A stretch of 64,000 bases of DNA from Methylophaga sp. UBA3192 (GTDB lineage Bacteria; Pseudomonadota; Gammaproteobacteria; Nitrosococcales; Methylophagaceae), in NCBI GenBank assembly GCA_002363955.1, contig DEXE01000003.1, forward strand, positions 147,511 to 211,510. Direction: 5' to 3'. The notes below the pieces were generated by a model, which was not told the origin of the DNA, did no database searches, and saw only the letters and a program-made list of their open reading frames with translations. The translations under genes were made by a program, and so were the position numbers. This document shows, in pieces, positions 9,681 through 18,229 of this stretch. Position 1 is the first letter of the stretch; the number at the start of each line of letters is the position of its first letter.

Positions 9681-11228
9681 TTACTCCTGACGCCCATGGC
9701 GCAGTTCGTCGGGGAAAAATTTCATCACGCTTTTAACGGGAATTGGCGTCATACTGCCCATGGCGCATAGAGAGCCATCGACCATGGTGTCGCACAAATC
9801 TTCCAGTAGTTGCCAGTTGTTATCGGGTCTTTCACCAGCGCGAATGCGATCAATGACTTCCACACCTCTGGTCGAGCCAATACGGCAGGGCGTGCATTTG
9901 CCACAGGATTCGACGGTGCAAAATTCCATCGCAAAGCGGGCTTGATCCCCCATATCGACACTATCATCGAACATCACCACACCACCGTGACCCAGCACGG
10001 CTTGTTCAGATGAAAAGGCTTCGTAATCTATGACCGTGTGCCACTGACTTTCTGGTAGATAAGCCCCTAATGGACCACCGACCTGCACAGCTTTCAGTGG
10101 TCGACCGCTACGGGTGCCACGACCAAATTCATTCATCAATTGATTTAATGGAATGCCAAATGCCAGCTCGACCAGACCGCCATTTTTGACATTGCCGGCA
10201 AGTTGAATAGGCATCGTGCCGCGAGAACGTCCCACGCCATAATCAGCATAGGCCTGACCGCCCTTGTCGAGAATGTAAGGAATGGCTGCCAGAGATAAAA
10301 CATTATTAACGACCGTCGGTTTGCCAAATAAACCAACAATCGCAGGAAGGGGCGGTTTGGCACGGACTAATCCGCGTTTACCTTCCAGGCTGTCGAGTAA
10401 CGACGTTTCTTCACCGCAGATATAGGCACCTGCACCTAAGCGAACTTCCAGATCAAACTGTTTTTGGCTGCCGCGAATATTGTTACCCAGATAACCCTGC
10501 TGATAGGCTGTTTCAATGGCTTTATTCAATATGTGATGGGCAATGGGATATTCTGAACGTAAATAGATATAGCCTTGATTGGCACCGACGGCGAGGCCCG
10601 CGATGGTCATGCCTTCGATGAGCATGAACGGATCACATTCCATCACCAGCCGATCGGCAAAGGTGCCGGAGTCACCTTCATCAGCATTACAGACAATGTA
10701 TTTCTGCTCTCCAGGCGTATCCAGCACGGTTTGCCATTTAATACCGGTGGGGAATGCGGCACCGCCACGACCACGCAAGCCAGATGTTTTTACTTCATCA
10801 ACAATCTGTTGTCCGGTCATTATCAGGGCATTTTCTAAGCCAGCGTAACCATCATGGTCGAGATAATCCTGCAAAGACAATGGATCGGTAATACCTGACC
10901 GGGAAAACGTTAAACGCTGTTGATTTTTCAGGTAGGGGATTTGCTCTACCAGTCCAACACAGAGAGCATGTTGTGTTTGACCTTGATGAAAGTCTTGCTC
11001 AAAAAGCGTTTGCACATCATTTGCTGTGACGGGACCAAAACCCAGACGACCGTTTTCGGTTTCGACTTCAATTAAGGGTTCCAGCCAGAATAGACCACGC
11101 GAGCCATTTCGAACTAAGGTGATGTCGATGCCACGACTTAAAGCTTCAGCCTGTATCAATGTGGCAATCTGATCTGCACCTAAGGATCGGGCCGTAGTAT
11201 CACAGGGAACAAATATCTTTATCGACAT
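9681..11228 (-). CDS. fdsB: NAD-dependent formate dehydrogenase, beta (diaphorase) subunit
   Basis: A 515-residue NuoF-like flavoprotein that passes electrons from the Fe-S chain to NAD+ through FMN. The core has the glycine-rich NADH/FMN segments GLRGRGGAAFPTGIKW and CNADEGDSGTF, and GAGAYICGEETSLLDSLEG. Near the C-terminus ESCGKCTPCRIGSTRG carries the [4Fe-4S] ligands together with a later Cys in GSLCAMG. The first 120 residues form the extra N-terminal domain seen in FdsB. Its ATG overlaps the fdsG stop by one base. Confidence 0.96.
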   Translation of the reverse strand: MSIKIFVPCDTTARSLGADQIATLIQAEALSRGIDITLVRNGSRGLFWLEPLIEVETENGRLGFGPVTANDVQTLFEQDFHQGQTQHALCVGLVEQIPYLKNQQRLTFSRSGITDPLSLQDYLDHDGYAGLENALIMTGQQIVDEVKTSGLRGRGGAAFPTGIKWQTVLDTPGEQKYIVCNADEGDSGTFADRLVMECDPFMLIEGMTIAGLAVGANQGYIYLRSEYPIAHHILNKAIETAYQQGYLGNNIRGSQKQFDLEVRLGAGAYICGEETSLLDSLEGKRGLVRAKPPLPAIVGLFGKPTVVNNVLSLAAIPYILDKGGQAYADYGVGRSRGTMPIQLAGNVKNGGLVELAFGIPLNQLMNEFGRGTRSGRPLKAVQVGGPLGAYLPESQWHTVIDYEAFSSEQAVLGHGGVVMFDDSVDMGDQARFAMEFCTVESCGKCTPCRIGSTRGVEVIDRIRAGERPDNNWQLLEDLCDTMVDGSLCAMGSMTPIPVKSVMKFFPDELRHGRQE

Positions 11229-11719
11229 TAACCTGCCTCCTGCAAACGCTGACGGCAGTTTCCCATCAATTCATCAAAACGTTCCGGGCTGACACGGCCA
11301 TGGATATCATCATTAATGCGTATTGAAGGACCAGTGGCACAATTTCCAAGGCAATAAACGGGTTCCAGTGTGATATTGCCGCAATCCGTTGTTTGCTGGT
11401 AATCAATATTGAGGGTATTTTTGGCGTGTTCTTCCAGTTGGCGACAGCCCACTGATTGACAGGCTTCGGCCCGGCAGATTTCGACGATATGCTTGCCGGT
11501 GGGATGGTTTCGAAAATGTGCGTAAAAGCTGATAACCCCATGTACTTCAGCACGGGTGAGTAACATTTCGTCTGCAATAATCGGCACCACATTATCGGGA
11601 ATATGCCCGATATATTCCTGAACAGCATGTAACACCGGTAATAAAGCCCCAGGCTTTGATTTTAGCCGCTGTATGATTTCACGGACGGTTTCTATCCGCC
11701 ATTTCCCGGATGTTATCAT
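11228..11719 (-). CDS. fdsG: NAD-dependent formate dehydrogenase, gamma subunit
   Basis: A 163-residue NuoE-like thioredoxin-fold subunit holding one [2Fe-2S] cluster. The ligands are visible as CRAEACQSVGC (first pair) and CLGNCATGP (second pair). The N-terminal LPVLHAVQEYIGHIPDNVV and the GVISFYAHFR segment are typical. First gene of the fds operon; the 221 bases upstream hold two near-palindromes and face the divergent-side regulator gene, which is on the same strand. Confidence 0.95.
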   Translation of the reverse strand: MITSGKWRIETVREIIQRLKSKPGALLPVLHAVQEYIGHIPDNVVPIIADEMLLTRAEVHGVISFYAHFRNHPTGKHIVEICRAEACQSVGCRQLEEHAKNTLNIDYQQTTDCGNITLEPVYCLGNCATGPSIRINDDIHGRVSPERFDELMGNCRQRLQEAG

Positions 11720-11740
11720 TTTTTGCCTCTCTCATTCCTA

Positions 11741-11762
11741 TATATGAATTAAATTACATATA
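11741..11762. promoter_or_regulatory. Near-palindrome upstream of fdsG (site 1)
   Basis: Bases 11741-11762 form a dyad whose outer six bases pair exactly (TATATG and CATATA) around an AT-rich centre (AATTAAATTA). It sits 22 bases before the fdsG start, so a bound protein would block transcription or early elongation. The shape, TATAT...TACAT, resembles a ModE-type operator although the spacer is nine rather than seven bases. The nearby ModE/PBP regulator is the likely ligand; this is inference. Confidence 0.5.
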
Positions 11763-11815
11763 TAATTTTGTTTTTTTTGTTTTATCAGACAATAACACAG
11801 CGAAATAGACTTAAA

Positions 11816-11837
11816 AATATGTAATTAAATGCATATT
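11816..11837. promoter_or_regulatory. Near-palindrome upstream of fdsG (site 2)
   Basis: A second dyad, AATATG...CATATT around TAATTAAATG, centred 75 bases upstream of site 1. The cores of the two sites match closely (ATATG, A/T-rich ten bases, CATAT). The spacing of about seven helical turns would allow cooperative binding or looping by a dimeric regulator. Confidence 0.45.
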
Positions 11838-11940
11838 ATGCTATGCCGCCTGGAGTGGCTTTGAGAGTGGTTTTTTTGATTAAGAAACCGGTGTGACTCG
11901 CGTCGAGAAGGAAAAGGTTTTTAAAGAAAAACTGTCTATT

Positions 11941-13023
11941 TCAGGAAAAGCCAGTTTCAAAGATTTGTTCAAACGTCACTTCCTGACCGCATCGGTCAAG
12001 CTCGTAACCCTCAAGATCAACTAAAGCATTTTGAAAAGCGTTGCCATTCACACAATCGAGCAACGTTTGCACAGTTTCATGCTCAAATTGCTGCTGACTG
12101 ACCGCCAGGCAATAGTGCTCCCATTGAATGGGTACAAAATCGAGCCCGAACTTTTTGGCGACTGCTGCAATGCCAAAACCACAGTCAGCTACACCACTGG
12201 CGACCATTGCAGCTACTGCCATATGGGTAAACTCTTCTTGCTGATAGCCGCTAATCGTTGTCGGATCAATGTGTTGCAGAGCCAGTAGCTGATCCAGTAA
12301 TAAGCGTGTTCCGGAATCTTTCTGACGATTAATAAAGCGATATTGTCCTTTACTTAAATCAGCCAGTGATCGGATGGCGAGTGGGTTGCCTTTAGGCACC
12401 ATTAATCCCTGTAAACGTCTGACGAGATAAATCAGACGATGATTTTTTGGTGAAATATGTTGTAAATATTGGGATGCTACATGTTTGCCCAGCTCTCCCT
12501 CGGGTACATGAAAGCCTGCTATATCACATTGATTTTCTTTTAGCGCTCGCAAGCTTTCCACACTACCGTGAAAGTGTAGTTCAACCGGCATATCTTTCAG
12601 CTGATTCAAGGTGTCTCTTAATGCGCTGACGGCTAAACCATGGCTGGCATAAATTTTCAGGTGATAATGTTGTTGCGATTGTTGAATACGCGATAGCTGG
12701 TGGGCCAGTTCAGTGGCTTGATTGGCAAGTTGCGGTGCGTGTCGGGCTTGTAATTGTTGTTGTGCCTGCAGCAGTTTTTCACCAGCTTCAGAGAGTTTTG
12801 CACCACGGCCACGGTGTTTGATAACCAATGGCGAACCGAACAGTTTTTCCCATTTTTCCATTAAACCCCAGGCATGCCGATAGGAAACCTGGCATTGCAA
12901 TGCGGCTTGCTGCAGTGAGCCCAACGAATCAAGATTTGTCAGCAGATTAAATAAGACGGGATCCACCGTGATGGTTTTCCCTTCATGTTCAATCTGCCAC
13001 AGGAAGTTAATTTGAATATTCAA
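11941..13023 (-). CDS. ModE-type HTH / periplasmic-binding-like transcriptional regulator
   Basis: A 360-residue regulator. Residues about 20-85 are a LysR/ModE-type winged helix (SLQQAALQCQVSYRHAWGLM, then PLVIKHRGRGAKLSEAGEKL). The rest is a substrate-binding-protein-like domain of the PBP_like (LysR-substrate-like) type, with HFHGSVESLRALKE, CDIAGFHVPEG and FINRQKDSGTRLLLDQLL. Proteins with this architecture next to soluble formate dehydrogenase operons are known as FdsR-like activators or repressors, and the domain may sense an oxyanion such as formate, molybdate or tungstate. It is immediately upstream of fdsG on the same strand, separated by the two palindromes. The ligand is not known. 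Confidence 0.8.
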   Translation of the reverse strand: MNIQINFLWQIEHEGKTITVDPVLFNLLTNLDSLGSLQQAALQCQVSYRHAWGLMEKWEKLFGSPLVIKHRGRGAKLSEAGEKLLQAQQQLQARHAPQLANQATELAHQLSRIQQSQQHYHLKIYASHGLAVSALRDTLNQLKDMPVELHFHGSVESLRALKENQCDIAGFHVPEGELGKHVASQYLQHISPKNHRLIYLVRRLQGLMVPKGNPLAIRSLADLSKGQYRFINRQKDSGTRLLLDQLLALQHIDPTTISGYQQEEFTHMAVAAMVASGVADCGFGIAAVAKKFGLDFVPIQWEHYCLAVSQQQFEHETVQTLLDCVNGNAFQNALVDLEGYELDRCGQEVTFEQIFETGFS

Positions 13024-13080
13024 CTAGTTAACCGCATTGTTTGGAGAGGAAAAGATACTATTAACTTCAACGCTTCTACC

Positions 13081-13515
13081 TTATAAACCATCAGTATTGG
13101 ATTCCACCCAGCGTTCGCCACTCGGGTTCTGTTCTTTTTTCCAAAACGGCGCTTTATATTTCAGCTCTTCAATCAGCCAGTTGCAGGCATCCAGAGCGGC
13201 ACGGCGATGGGCTGACCAGCAGCCGATTAATACTATGGCTTCACCGGGAAACACTTCACCGACGCGATGCACGATCAAACAATCATTTAACGGCCAGTCG
13301 GTTTTAGCCTGTTTTTCCAATTGTTCGAGATAACGCTGAGTCATGGCAGGATAGTGTTCCAATGTCATGGTTCTGACGGTAGCATCATCGTTATAATCTC
13401 GCATGGTTCCGATAAAGCTGGCAGCTGCGCCATCTCTGCCCGCAGGCATCTGCTGCGAAAACTCACTTAGCCATTGATAAGGCTGAAAGTCTTCATCGAG
13501 AATATGCGTGGCCAT
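13081..13515 (-). CDS. moaE: Molybdopterin synthase catalytic subunit
   Basis: A 144-residue MoaE. With thiocarboxylated MoaD it converts cyclic pyranopterin monophosphate to molybdopterin. The GAAASFIGTMRDYND segment, LEHYPAMT, IVHRVGEVFPGE and RRAALDACNWLIEELK followed by KAPFWKKE (active-site Lys region) are all family signatures. Lies two bases after moaD on the same strand, so the two subunits are made together. Confidence 0.97.
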   Translation of the reverse strand: MATHILDEDFQPYQWLSEFSQQMPAGRDGAAASFIGTMRDYNDDATVRTMTLEHYPAMTQRYLEQLEKQAKTDWPLNDCLIVHRVGEVFPGEAIVLIGCWSAHRRAALDACNWLIEELKYKAPFWKKEQNPSGERWVESNTDGL

Positions 13516-13517
13516 GA

Positions 13518-13745
13518 TTAACCTCCGGTGACCGGTGGGAAAAAAGCGACCTCATCACCGTCTTTCACCTGACTTTGCATATTGGCGTAGTCAAGATTAA
13601 CGGCGACCAGCAGATTATTGGGGGGCGTGGCGGACTGGGTTGCCAGATCCCAGACTTCGGTAACAGTAGAGGCCTGTTCTACCGTAGTCTCACTCTGTCC
13701 CAGACTTTCACGCAGACTGGCAAAAAATTTGACTTGAATAGACAT
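13518..13745 (-). CDS. moaD: Molybdopterin synthase sulfur carrier subunit
   Basis: A 75-residue ubiquitin-like protein ending in VTGG, the exposed Gly-Gly tail that MoeB activates and that becomes a thiocarboxylate. FFASLRE at the start and DGDEVAFFPPVTGG at the end are diagnostic. Divergent from moaC with only 45 bases between starts, so the moaDE and moaC promoters overlap. Confidence 0.96.
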   Translation of the reverse strand: MSIQVKFFASLRESLGQSETTVEQASTVTEVWDLATQSATPPNNLLVAVNLDYANMQSQVKDGDEVAFFPPVTGG

Positions 13746-13790
13746 CTGGTTGATTGTTTCCTTGTTTAAAACATAAGGATAACACCCAAA

Positions 13791-14270
13791 ATGGCAGAGT
13801 TAACGCATTTTAATCAGGCCGGTGAAGCGCATATGGTCGATGTTGGCGATAAAGCCGTGACACAGCGCAAGGCCATCGCTACTGGCCGGATTATCATGTT
13901 GCCGGAAACCCTGAAATTGATTGAGCAGGGCAATCATAAAAAAGGGGATGTCCTGGGCATTGCCCGCATTGCCGGCATTATGGCGGCCAAACGCACCTCG
14001 GATTTGATTCCACTGTGTCATCCACTGGCGTTAACCAAAGTATCTGTCGAGTTTGTAATGGATGCAGCTAATAATGCCGTGAATTGTCAGGCTGAAGTCG
14101 CTACCTCTGGCCAAACCGGAGTGGAAATGGAAGCACTTACTGCGGTACAAGTGGCGCTGTTGACTATCTACGATATGTGTAAAGCCGTGGATCGCGGCAT
14201 GGTGATGACCGATGTCTGTCTGTTGGAAAAAGCTGGCGGTAAATCCGGTCACTGGCAACGTTTTGTTTAA
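13791..14270 (+). CDS. moaC: Cyclic pyranopterin monophosphate synthase
   Basis: A 159-residue MoaC. It acts with MoaA in the first step of molybdenum cofactor synthesis. Signatures include MVDVGDKAVTQRKAIA, AGIMAAKRTSDLIPLCHPL and ALTAVQVALLTIYDMCKA. It is 30 or so bases after a weak ribosome site (aaggataac) and divergent from moaDE. moaA and moaB are not in the window. Confidence 0.97.
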   Translation: MAELTHFNQAGEAHMVDVGDKAVTQRKAIATGRIIMLPETLKLIEQGNHKKGDVLGIARIAGIMAAKRTSDLIPLCHPLALTKVSVEFVMDAANNAVNCQAEVATSGQTGVEMEALTAVQVALLTIYDMCKAVDRGMVMTDVCLLEKAGGKSGHWQRFV

Positions 14271-14342
14271 AAAACGTTGCTCTGTCCATAATGCAATTTT
14301 CAAAATTAAGTTTGAATTCAGTATCTGTCCTCTAAACTACGT

Positions 14343-14359
14343 ATAGGAATTTTTCCTAT
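14343..14359. promoter_or_regulatory. Perfect 7-bp inverted repeat before the first porin gene
   Basis: ATAGGAA and TTCCTAT are separated by three bases, 38 bases before the porin start. It could be an operator or a small hairpin in the 5' leader. No known site matches it that I can name. Confidence 0.3.
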
Positions 14360-14396
14360 GTTCGAGAGGGTATAACCTCCCGATCAGTTCAACTTA

Positions 14397-15740
14397 ATGC
14401 TGAGTTCATTTATGCCTCATTTGATTTTAAAACTGGTTTTCGCCGTGTTTCTCGCTTTGCCTATGGTCAGCCAAGCCTCAGAATTACGCCTATTGATCAA
14501 TATGTTGCATGAAAATGGCATGGTTAGCGAAGAACAATATGGTCGTTTGTTAGCAGAGCTGGAACAGAACCAACAGAAATCAGCAAAAGAAAAACAGGAA
14601 ATAGTCGAAAAACTTGAATTAGCCACGCAGCCGCCGGAAGTGGAAGTCACTACTAAAGGTGGCCTGCGTGTCAGAACGACCGATGGTGAGTTTGAGACCC
14701 GTTTACGTGGCCGTTTGATGATCGATGCGGCCGATTACAAGGGCGATCCGGAAATGGGTGATGGCACCAATATCCGCCGTGCCAGACTGGCCTGGACCGG
14801 ACGTATGTATCGGGATTGGGGTTTTCAACTTGATTATGATTTTGCCGACGGCGGCAAACTGCGTGATTCCTTTGTGTCCTATCTGGGCTTTGAAGATACC
14901 CGCTTACGTATGGGCCTGATGGAAATCCCGTTTCAGTTGCAATACCGTAGCAGCTCCAGTAACTCGCAATTGATAGAACGTAGTTTACTGGGCGCTTTTG
15001 GTGGTGATCGTTATATCGGTGTCATGGCCGATACCAAAAAACAGCACTGGACTGCTGCCGCCGGTCTGTTTGGTGAAACCGCGACCCGGCAGAATCCGAT
15101 TGTGGATGAAGGCTGGGGTGTCGGAGCCCGCTTTACGGTTGCACCGATTAATAACGAAAAAGATAAATTACTGCATTTTGGAATCGCCAGCATGTACCGC
15201 AATGTTGAAGATGTTGGTGTCATCGAGTTCAGTGATGAACCAGAAGCCAGAGTTGCCGGCAATAATATTGTTGATACCGGTGAGATTTTTAATACGGATA
15301 GTTTTACCCGTTACGGCGCAGAGTGGGCGATGATAAATGGTCGGTTGTCGGCGCAATCTGAATATGTATTAACCACCGTTGAACGTAGCAGTGCTGACGA
15401 TTTGAAATTCAGCGGCTGGCATTTCCAAACCGGCTTCTTCCTGACCGATGACTCATTAAATTACCAGCGTGGCGATTTTGGCAGCCCTTCGCCTAATAAG
15501 CGTTTAGGCGATGGTGGTATCGGCGCGTGGGAATTAACCTTGCGTTACAGCAGCCTGGATCTGAATGACAAACTGATTGATGGGGGGGAAATTCAGAACA
15601 TCACGTATGGGGTGAATTGGTATCCGGTACCGATGCTGAGGTTTTCAGCCAACTATATTGATGTACTGAACGTCAGCGGGGGACCCAATGATGGTCAGGA
15701 ACAACGTATCTTTCTGGTGCGAAGTCAGTGGGCTTTTTAG
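14397..15740 (+). CDS. OprO/OprP-family outer-membrane porin (copy 1)
   Basis: A 447-residue porin. A signal peptide (LVFAVFLALPMVSQA) is followed by the mature start SELRLLINMLHENGMVSEEQ and a short coiled-coil-like charged segment (residues about 45-78), then the phosphate-selective-porin O/P barrel with GRLMIDAADY, RRARLAWTGRMYRDW and a terminal aromatic strand RSQWAF. Such porins form trimers that let anions through the outer membrane. Start may also be the ATG at 14412. It is a paralogue of the next gene, with the same N-terminal motif and the same C-terminus. Confidence 0.9.
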   Translation: MLSSFMPHLILKLVFAVFLALPMVSQASELRLLINMLHENGMVSEEQYGRLLAELEQNQQKSAKEKQEIVEKLELATQPPEVEVTTKGGLRVRTTDGEFETRLRGRLMIDAADYKGDPEMGDGTNIRRARLAWTGRMYRDWGFQLDYDFADGGKLRDSFVSYLGFEDTRLRMGLMEIPFQLQYRSSSSNSQLIERSLLGAFGGDRYIGVMADTKKQHWTAAAGLFGETATRQNPIVDEGWGVGARFTVAPINNEKDKLLHFGIASMYRNVEDVGVIEFSDEPEARVAGNNIVDTGEIFNTDSFTRYGAEWAMINGRLSAQSEYVLTTVERSSADDLKFSGWHFQTGFFLTDDSLNYQRGDFGSPSPNKRLGDGGIGAWELTLRYSSLDLNDKLIDGGEIQNITYGVNWYPVPMLRFSANYIDVLNVSGGPNDGQEQRIFLVRSQWAF

Positions 15741-16037
15741 ACAAATATTACAATTGCTTAAGGCGCTTCAATAACGAATGTCACTGCTCACGTTACCTAT
15801 ATTTTTAAGTGAAACGAATTGTGGTGTCAATAACATAAAATCAAAGCGGATTCTCACTAAAATTAGTTAATATATTCATTAAAAACAATGGATTAATTTA
15901 TTATAGGTATTTATTAAGTAGTCCATCACAATTATTAAAAATAAATCTGTTTTTAATAAAAAAATAATTAAGAAGATCCCGGAATGTGACGATAATATTA
16001 CAGAATTTTTATCGTATCCATTTTGAGGGACTTTAAC
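15741..16037. other. AT-rich intergenic region between the two porin genes
   Basis: About 297 bases with many A/T runs and no reading frame of note. A clear GAGGGA ribosome site closes it, seven bases before the second porin. It probably holds a separate promoter for the second copy, but I cannot place -35 and -10 boxes with confidence. Confidence 0.4.
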
Positions 16038-17378
16038 ATGCTATCTAAAAAACACCTGTTGGCGGCCGCCATAGGTTTATCTCTGAGTTTTTCCACCCAG
16101 GCCTCCGAGCTGGAAACACTGATTAATATGCTGCACGAAAACGGCATGGTGACCGATGAACAATACGGTCGGTTAATGGATGAATTGGCAGAAAACAAAA
16201 AAACCAATGAACAACAACAAGCCGAGCTTGATGAAAAGCTGGCTGAAGCGACCAAACCTTCTGATGTAGAAATATCCACAAATGGCGGGTTAACACTGAA
16301 AACCCGCGATGGCCAGTTTTCAACCAAAGTCGGTGGCCGTGTTCAGGTTGATGCTGCTACTTATGGCGGTTCGCCGGATATGGGGGATGGAACCGATATC
16401 CGGCGTGCCCGGTTATATCTCTCAGGTACTTTATATCGTGACTGGGGATATAAACTCGAATATGAATTTGATAATGACAGTATTACGGATGCGTTCATTA
16501 GTTATAACGGGTTTGAAAACTATCAAATCATGGTCGGTAATTTTAAAGATCCGTTCAGTCTGGATTATATGATTAGTGCCAATAACACCATGTTTATGGA
16601 ACGTGCTTTACCCACAGCCTTTAATGCCGGACGGCATATCGGCGTGATGGGCGCTCGTAATAGTCAGTATTGGACATTGGCAGCGGGTGTGTTTGGTGAC
16701 ACGGTTAGTAATACCGGCGGTGATGAAGATGAAGGTTGGGGGTGGAGCACGCGTGGAACTCTTTCACCGATTAACGAACCAGGCAAATTGCTGCATTTTG
16801 GGTTGGGTTTAAATTACCGTGATTTGCAGCCAAAAAATGAAAGCCTGCGTTTTAGTCAAGCTGCAGAATCGGGTGTTTCTGGTGTGCGTATTGTTGATAC
16901 TTCACCAAACGAGATTGCACAGTTAACCGATGTTGATACCATGCTGAAAACAGGTCTGGAACTCGCCACGGTAATGGGGCCTTTTACTGCCCAGGCAGAA
17001 TATATCCGCGTCTCAGTGGATCGCGACAATATCAGTGATGCCGACTTTGATGGCTGGTATGTGCAGAGCAGTTATTTCCTTACCGGAGAATCCCGACCTT
17101 ATAAAAACGGCGTATTTGGTGGCATTAAACCTAATCGTCGCCTGGGTGATGGTGGCATCGGTGCCTGGGAAGTGGCCATGCGATACAGCTCACTGGATTT
17201 GAATGATGGAGCGATTAATGGCGGCGAAGCCGATTCAATGACGCTGGGTCTGAACTGGTATCCGGTGCCGATGTTACGTTTCTCAGCGAATTACGTGCAT
17301 GTACTGGATATTGATGGCGGTCTTTATGATGGTGATGAACCCAATGTATTCCAGGTTCGCAGTCAGTGGGCTTTCTAA
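16038..17378 (+). CDS. OprO/OprP-family outer-membrane porin (copy 2)
   Basis: A 446-residue porin. I chose the ATG at 16038, which has GAGGGA seven bases upstream, rather than the in-frame TTG at 16023. Signal peptide KKHLLAAAIGLSLSFSTQA, then SELETLINMLHENGMVTDEQ, an N-terminal charged helical segment and the O/P barrel, closing with RSQWAF. The N-terminal LINMLHENGMV..EQYGRL motif is shared almost exactly with copy 1, and the last 80 residues (RLGDGGIGAWE..MRYSSLDLND) are nearly the same, so this is a tandem duplication followed by divergence of the loops. Confidence 0.9.
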   Translation: MLSKKHLLAAAIGLSLSFSTQASELETLINMLHENGMVTDEQYGRLMDELAENKKTNEQQQAELDEKLAEATKPSDVEISTNGGLTLKTRDGQFSTKVGGRVQVDAATYGGSPDMGDGTDIRRARLYLSGTLYRDWGYKLEYEFDNDSITDAFISYNGFENYQIMVGNFKDPFSLDYMISANNTMFMERALPTAFNAGRHIGVMGARNSQYWTLAAGVFGDTVSNTGGDEDEGWGWSTRGTLSPINEPGKLLHFGLGLNYRDLQPKNESLRFSQAAESGVSGVRIVDTSPNEIAQLTDVDTMLKTGLELATVMGPFTAQAEYIRVSVDRDNISDADFDGWYVQSSYFLTGESRPYKNGVFGGIKPNRRLGDGGIGAWEVAMRYSSLDLNDGAINGGEADSMTLGLNWYPVPMLRFSANYVHVLDIDGGLYDGDEPNVFQVRSQWAF

Positions 17379-17405
17379 AATATTGATTTAATCCTCAATA
17401 ACGTA

Positions 17406-18221
17406 TTACTTCGCAGTAAAGCCATGGTGATGTAATCTGCTCTGTCCTTCGGGACTGAGCAGATACATCGCCAGTTTTTGGGTTGCAGCCGATGCACCAT
17501 GACGGATAATCAGTCCATATTCCGCGCCGACTGAAAGGTTTTCTGGCAGTTGGATTATCTGCAGCTCAGGCAGCTCTTGTTGGGCCAATACCGCATTGGT
17601 GCAATAAGTCAGAAATACATCCACGTTGTTTTGTTGCATTACCCAGGCATATTGATTTTGGTTTTCCGGAGCTTTGGGGCTGTCTGGTCCGCCAGTCAGT
17701 TGCTGGGCTTTGTTGCTCAGTAACTTTAAACTACCCGAATAAATCTGTTCGGCTTTATGAAACATTTCCCAGGCATAGTCACCACTGGGATCGTAGTTGG
17801 GTGTGGAAGTCCCTAACCGGATATTTTTATCGAGCAGCGTTTCCAAAAAATTGTTGGTGGTCAGTTCAATTTCAGGTTGAGCCAAGGCGCACAGTTGATT
17901 CCGGGTCACTAGCGTTACTGTTTCTCCCCAGCCTTGAGCGGCGAGAGTTTGTGGATGTGACATATTGGCCGAGACAAAGATATCAACATTTTCCCCAGTT
18001 TCAATGGCTTCTCTTAAGATCCCACTCGGTCCGAACTGACTGGTAATCGCAATACCATGCTGTTGTCTGTACGCCGTCAATACTTCGCCGAGAGCAGTTT
18101 TCAGGCTACCTGCGGCATATAGCGTTATGCCCTCAGCCCTTGCCGTATTGAGTGGTGCAATCATCATTATCACCCAGAATATTCGCAACATTGTTTGAGT
18201 GGTCATGTGTGTTTTCATCAT
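17406..18221 (-). CDS. modA: ModA-like molybdate ABC transporter substrate-binding protein
   Basis: A 271-residue periplasmic binding protein with a signal peptide ending near TARAEG. The start of the mature protein, ITLYAAGSLKTALGEV, and later FGPSGILREAIETGENVDIF are ModA signatures: the first Ser and the Ser of the PSG turn line the oxyanion pocket. It is the last gene of a four-gene operon with a TonB receptor, another binding protein and a di-heme protein. No modB or modC permease genes are present nearby, so it either works with a permease elsewhere or acts as a periplasmic scavenger. Confidence 0.85.
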   Translation of the reverse strand: MMKTHMTTQTMLRIFWVIMMIAPLNTARAEGITLYAAGSLKTALGEVLTAYRQQHGIAITSQFGPSGILREAIETGENVDIFVSANMSHPQTLAAQGWGETVTLVTRNQLCALAQPEIELTTNNFLETLLDKNIRLGTSTPNYDPSGDYAWEMFHKAEQIYSGSLKLLSNKAQQLTGGPDSPKAPENQNQYAWVMQQNNVDVFLTYCTNAVLAQQELPELQIIQLPENLSVGAEYGLIIRHGASAATQKLAMYLLSPEGQSRLHHHGFTAK

Positions 18222-18229
18222 CTTTTTTT

